From assembly GCA_026692705.1 (NCBI GenBank), contig JAPLOE010000155.1, positions 1 through 35,179 on the forward strand: a stretch of DNA of 35,179 nt, read 5' to 3'. Positions 32,774 to 35,179 of the stretch are shown piece by piece. The notes under the pieces were generated by a model that did no database searches, had not been told where the DNA came from, and saw nothing but the letters and a program-made list of their open reading frames with translations. The stretch is from Planctomycetota bacterium. Lineage in GTDB: Bacteria > Planctomycetota > UBA1135 > GCA-002686595. Each line of letters starts with the position of its first letter. Positions within the stretch are counted from its first letter, which is position 1. The translations under genes were made by a program, and so were the position numbers.

Positions 32774-34603
32774 GTGAAGTCCCTCTCCGTGAATCTCCAG
32801 CGAGGCCTCGGCGCTCTTGCCGTCGCTTCGATCCTCGCCTCCGCGGCGCAGGCCCAGACCCTGGGCTGCACCGTCGGCTCCGGCAACGGCGGCGTCATCC
32901 CCACGTCGGGCTCCGGCGGTGGCGGCGCTCCGCCGCCGTTCCCGATGATCAGCACCCTCAACGTGGCCTCCGTGCCGCCGGGCGCGACGGTCGTGACCGA
33001 GGTCAAGCTCCACAGCCTGTTCCACACCTACGGCGCGGACCTGCAGTGGGTGCTCAAGGACCCCGCCGGCATCACGCACAACCTGATCGGCCAGGCCAAC
33101 AGCTACTGCGACTACGGCGGCGACTACACGGTCGTCGGCCAGTGCGTCGGCGGAGTGCCCTTCCCGACCTGCAACGGTGCCACCGTCCCGTCCGGCACCT
33201 ACGAGCAGGACTTCGGCTTCCACGTCACGGGCACCTACGGCATCGACAACACTCCGATCAACACGATCCCGGCCCAGACGGGAACGTGGACGCTGACCTG
33301 CTACGACTGGTACGGCGGTGACATCGGCACGCTGGCGAGCTGGGACCTGTGCTTCGGCACGCCGCCCCCCGTCTCGGCGCCGACGACGAGCGCCGTGCTC
33401 ACGAGCCCGATCGGCAACACCGGCGTCAGCCTGCCGACGACCCTGACTTGGGACGTCGTCAATTGCGCGACGAGCTACGACGTCGACATCGACGGCACGA
33501 TCACGACTGGGGTCGGCGCCAACCTCTTCAACCTCGCCACCGCCACTCCGGGTTCCCACACTTGGACCGTCCGCGGCGTGAACGCGACCGGCGCCGGCCC
33601 GTGGGCCCTGCCGGAAGCCTTCGTCGTCCCGCAGCCTCCGCCGCCGTCGACCTGCGTCGGTCCGGGTGCTGCCTCCGGCGGCCTGGTGCCGGCTTCGGGC
33701 ACGGGTGGCTCGGGTGCGAACTACCCGACGACGCTGCCGCTCAGCCCCTACACCTACACCTCGGCCCTGACGCCTCCTCCGGGTGCGTCGAGCCTGGTCA
33801 AGGTGGAGTTCGACTTCACCACCCCGCACACGTGGGCCGGTGACCTCCAGATCGTGCTGACCGACCCCGCGGGCGGCAGCCACAACTTGTTCTGTCGCGA
33901 AGGCGGCTCGTGCGAGCTCTCGGGCGTGTACTCGATCTACGCGGCCTCGGGCGTCTCCTGGTCGTCGGGCTGCGCGGGCGGCACGATCCCGGCCGGTGAC
34001 TACCTGCAGAGCTTCGGCAGCTGGCCGAGCGGCACGAACAACATCTTCAACACGCCGGTCGACCTGATCCCGGTCGCCGCAGGCAACTGGACGCTCACGA
34101 TCTACGACTGGGCGGGCGGCGACACCGGCTTCCTCGGCGAGTGGAAGCTGTGCTTCGACTCCGGTCCGGCGGTTCCGGTCGCCTACTGCACGGCCGGCAC
34201 GACGACCAACGGCTGCGCCGCGTCGATCTCGGCCAACGCCAACCCGAGCGCGAGCCTCGCCGGCCCGTGCAACATCACGGTCACCAACGTCGAAGGCCAG
34301 AAGTCGGGCCTGATCTTCTACTCGATCAGCGGCCAGCTCATCCAAGGCTGGAACGCCTCGAGCTTCCTGTGCGTCAAGGCGCCCACGCAGCGCTCCAATA
34401 CGCAGGTCTCCGGCGGCACCGTCGGCCAGTGCAACGGCACGCTCTCCCTCGACTGGAACGCCTTCCAGCTCGCCAACCCGACGGCGCTGGGCAACCCGTG
34501 GGCCGCCGGCAACAAGGCTTGGGCCCAGGCGTGGTTCCGCGACCCGCCCGCTGGCAAGGCGACGAACCTGTCGAACGCGATCGAGATGACCTACCTCCCG
34601 TGA
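32774..34603 (+). CDS. Secreted P-domain/Fn3/P-domain/YCT protein, array gene 2
   Basis: 609 residues from GTG 32774, paralogous to gene 1 over its whole length. It has a signal peptide ASILASAAQAQ. Repeat 1 has LFHTYGADLQWVLKDPAG and TGTWTLTCYDWYGGDIGTLA. The Fn3-like part has LTWDVVNCATSYDVDIDG and HTWTVRGVNATGAGPWALP. Repeat 2 has PHTWAGDLQIVLTDPAGG and GNWTLTIYDWAGGDTGFLGE. The YCT module runs from AYCTAGTTTNGCAASI to RDPPAGKATNLSNAIEMTY. Divergence from gene 1 is clear in the repeats but small at the 3' end: the last ~100 nt are nearly identical, suggesting gene conversion or strong constraint. It is probably co-regulated with gene 1 by a similar leader and promoter. Confidence 0.9.
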   Translation: MKSLSVNLQRGLGALAVASILASAAQAQTLGCTVGSGNGGVIPTSGSGGGGAPPPFPMISTLNVASVPPGATVVTEVKLHSLFHTYGADLQWVLKDPAGITHNLIGQANSYCDYGGDYTVVGQCVGGVPFPTCNGATVPSGTYEQDFGFHVTGTYGIDNTPINTIPAQTGTWTLTCYDWYGGDIGTLASWDLCFGTPPPVSAPTTSAVLTSPIGNTGVSLPTTLTWDVVNCATSYDVDIDGTITTGVGANLFNLATATPGSHTWTVRGVNATGAGPWALPEAFVVPQPPPPSTCVGPGAASGGLVPASGTGGSGANYPTTLPLSPYTYTSALTPPPGASSLVKVEFDFTTPHTWAGDLQIVLTDPAGGSHNLFCREGGSCELSGVYSIYAASGVSWSSGCAGGTIPAGDYLQSFGSWPSGTNNIFNTPVDLIPVAAGNWTLTIYDWAGGDTGFLGEWKLCFDSGPAVPVAYCTAGTTTNGCAASISANANPSASLAGPCNITVTNVEGQKSGLIFYSISGQLIQGWNASSFLCVKAPTQRSNTQVSGGTVGQCNGTLSLDWNAFQLANPTALGNPWAAGNKAWAQAWFRDPPAGKATNLSNAIEMTYLP

Positions 34604-34645
34604 TCGCCAGAGCTGGGCAGCCCCGCTGACCTGACTCCCCACTCC

Positions 34646-34677
34646 GGGGCCGGCCACTGAACGCAGTGGCCGGCCCC
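34646..34677. terminator. Perfect hairpin terminator after array gene 2
   Basis: GGGGCCGGCCACTG, loop AACG, CAGTGGCCGGCCCC (14 bp), followed by TTT. The cleanest intrinsic terminator in the window. Confidence 0.75.
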
Positions 34678-34777
34678 TTTGCGTGCCGCTCCAGCGCCTG
34701 CAAACCCGAGGCAAGCCGACGGTTGAATCGAGGTTGACGGGGCCGGTCAGGACTTCCCAATTCCTCCCCCGAGCGCG

Positions 34778-34783
34778 TATCGT
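34778..34783 (+). promoter_or_regulatory. -10-like box of array gene 3
   Basis: TATCGT, 93 nt before GTG 34877, mirroring the spacing in array genes 1 and 2. No convincing -35 at 17-19 bp. Confidence 0.3.
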
Positions 34784-34876
34784 GACACGTCGAAAACGAC
34801 CGCGGCCCGTCCGCAGCCGCGCGGCGGCTTTTGCCCGCCGTGATCCCCTTTGCGGATCCCCTCAGGAGGTTCTCTC

Positions 34877-35179
34877 GTGACGTCTCTCTCAATGTTCATC
34901 CAGCGTGGTCTCGGCGTGCTCGCCGTGGCCTCGGTTCTCACGGTCGGCGCCCAGGCGCAGACCATCGGCTGCCAGGTTGGCTCCGGCAACGGCGGCGCGA
35001 TCCCCACGGCCGGCACCGGTGGCGGCGGCACTCCGCCGCCGAACCCGATGCTCGCCACGCTCAACGTCGCCTCGGTTCCACCGGGCTCGACCTGCGTGAC
35101 CGAGGTCAAGCTGCTCGGCGTCACCCACACGTGGGCCGGCGACGTGCAGTTTGTGCTGCAGGACCACACGGGCGTCCAG
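34877..35179 (+). CDS. Secreted P-domain family protein, array gene 3 (partial)
   Basis: 101 codons from GTG 34877, open to the window end. AGGAGG upstream. The signal peptide is GVLAVASVLTVGAQAQ. The start of repeat 1 follows, with GAIPTAGTGGGGTPPPNPML and GVTHTWAGDVQFVLQDHTG, matching genes 1 and 2 and clearly a third member of the tandem family. The rest, presumably Fn3-like, repeat 2 and the YCT module, lies beyond the window. Confidence 0.9.
   Translation, partial: MTSLSMFIQRGLGVLAVASVLTVGAQAQTIGCQVGSGNGGAIPTAGTGGGGTPPPNPMLATLNVASVPPGSTCVTEVKLLGVTHTWAGDVQFVLQDHTGVQ

Noticed and set aside
1..35179. CRISPR array or prophage
   Set aside because: No regularly spaced direct repeats and no structural phage genes; the DUF669-like protein alone is not enough.

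Overview
The window is a high-GC chromosomal segment, most likely from a planctomycete. This is inferred from three things. First, there are several large secreted proteins with a shared Cys-rich module (called here the 'YCT module'), of a style I associate with Planctomycetota of the Saltatorellus/Engelhardtia type. Second, the signal peptidase I carries a large internal insertion. Third, housekeeping genes are interleaved with many export-signal proteins. No rRNA, CRISPR array or prophage is visible. I could not run a taxonomic search.

Layout. 1-459: hairpin-rich, gene-free block ending in a long pyrimidine tract. 460-3246: ATP-grasp protein divergent from signal peptidase I (lepB). 3797-6724: LptB-type ABC ATPase, an alpha/beta hydrolase remnant without its nucleophile elbow, and a lipoprotein. 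6891-8618: etfB-etfA (electron transfer flavoprotein). 8783-14518 (all minus strand): tRNA-Val(CAC), a sigma factor, a broken ligA, cdd, a DUF669-like protein and a subtilisin-like protease. 14614-19036: small HTH-like protein, hybrid histidine kinase, Tat-exported lipoprotein Fe-superoxide dismutase, and an M19 dipeptidase lacking a core segment. 19305-21651: truncated response regulator, groES, groEL. 21804-24454: membrane-anchored beta-helix-like protein and a secreted SUMF1-fold protein. 24811-26021: IS110-family transposase gene with two in-frame stops and a strongly structured leader. 26065-30363: DUF5076 protein, stand-alone YedF/DsrE-like protein, lipoprotein, secreted beta-helix protein and a DUF4932-like HEXXH metalloprotease. 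30601-35179: tandem array of at least three paralogous secreted proteins (two P-domain-like repeats, an Fn3-like linker and the YCT module); the third runs off the window.

Functional themes are export and envelope biology (signal peptidase I, LptB, lipoproteins, the secreted YCT family), electron transfer and oxidative stress (ETF, exported SOD), and protein folding (GroESL). The most interesting items are the expanding YCT secreted-protein family, the IS110 leader hairpin that pairs the transposase ribosome-binding site and could be part of a bridge RNA, and an odd series of internal losses (esterase, ligA, dipeptidase, response regulator). Those losses are either real decay or small deletions introduced by sequencing or assembly. 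Recurrent TANNNT -10-like boxes suggest promoters, some placed so close to start codons that leaderless mRNAs are plausible.
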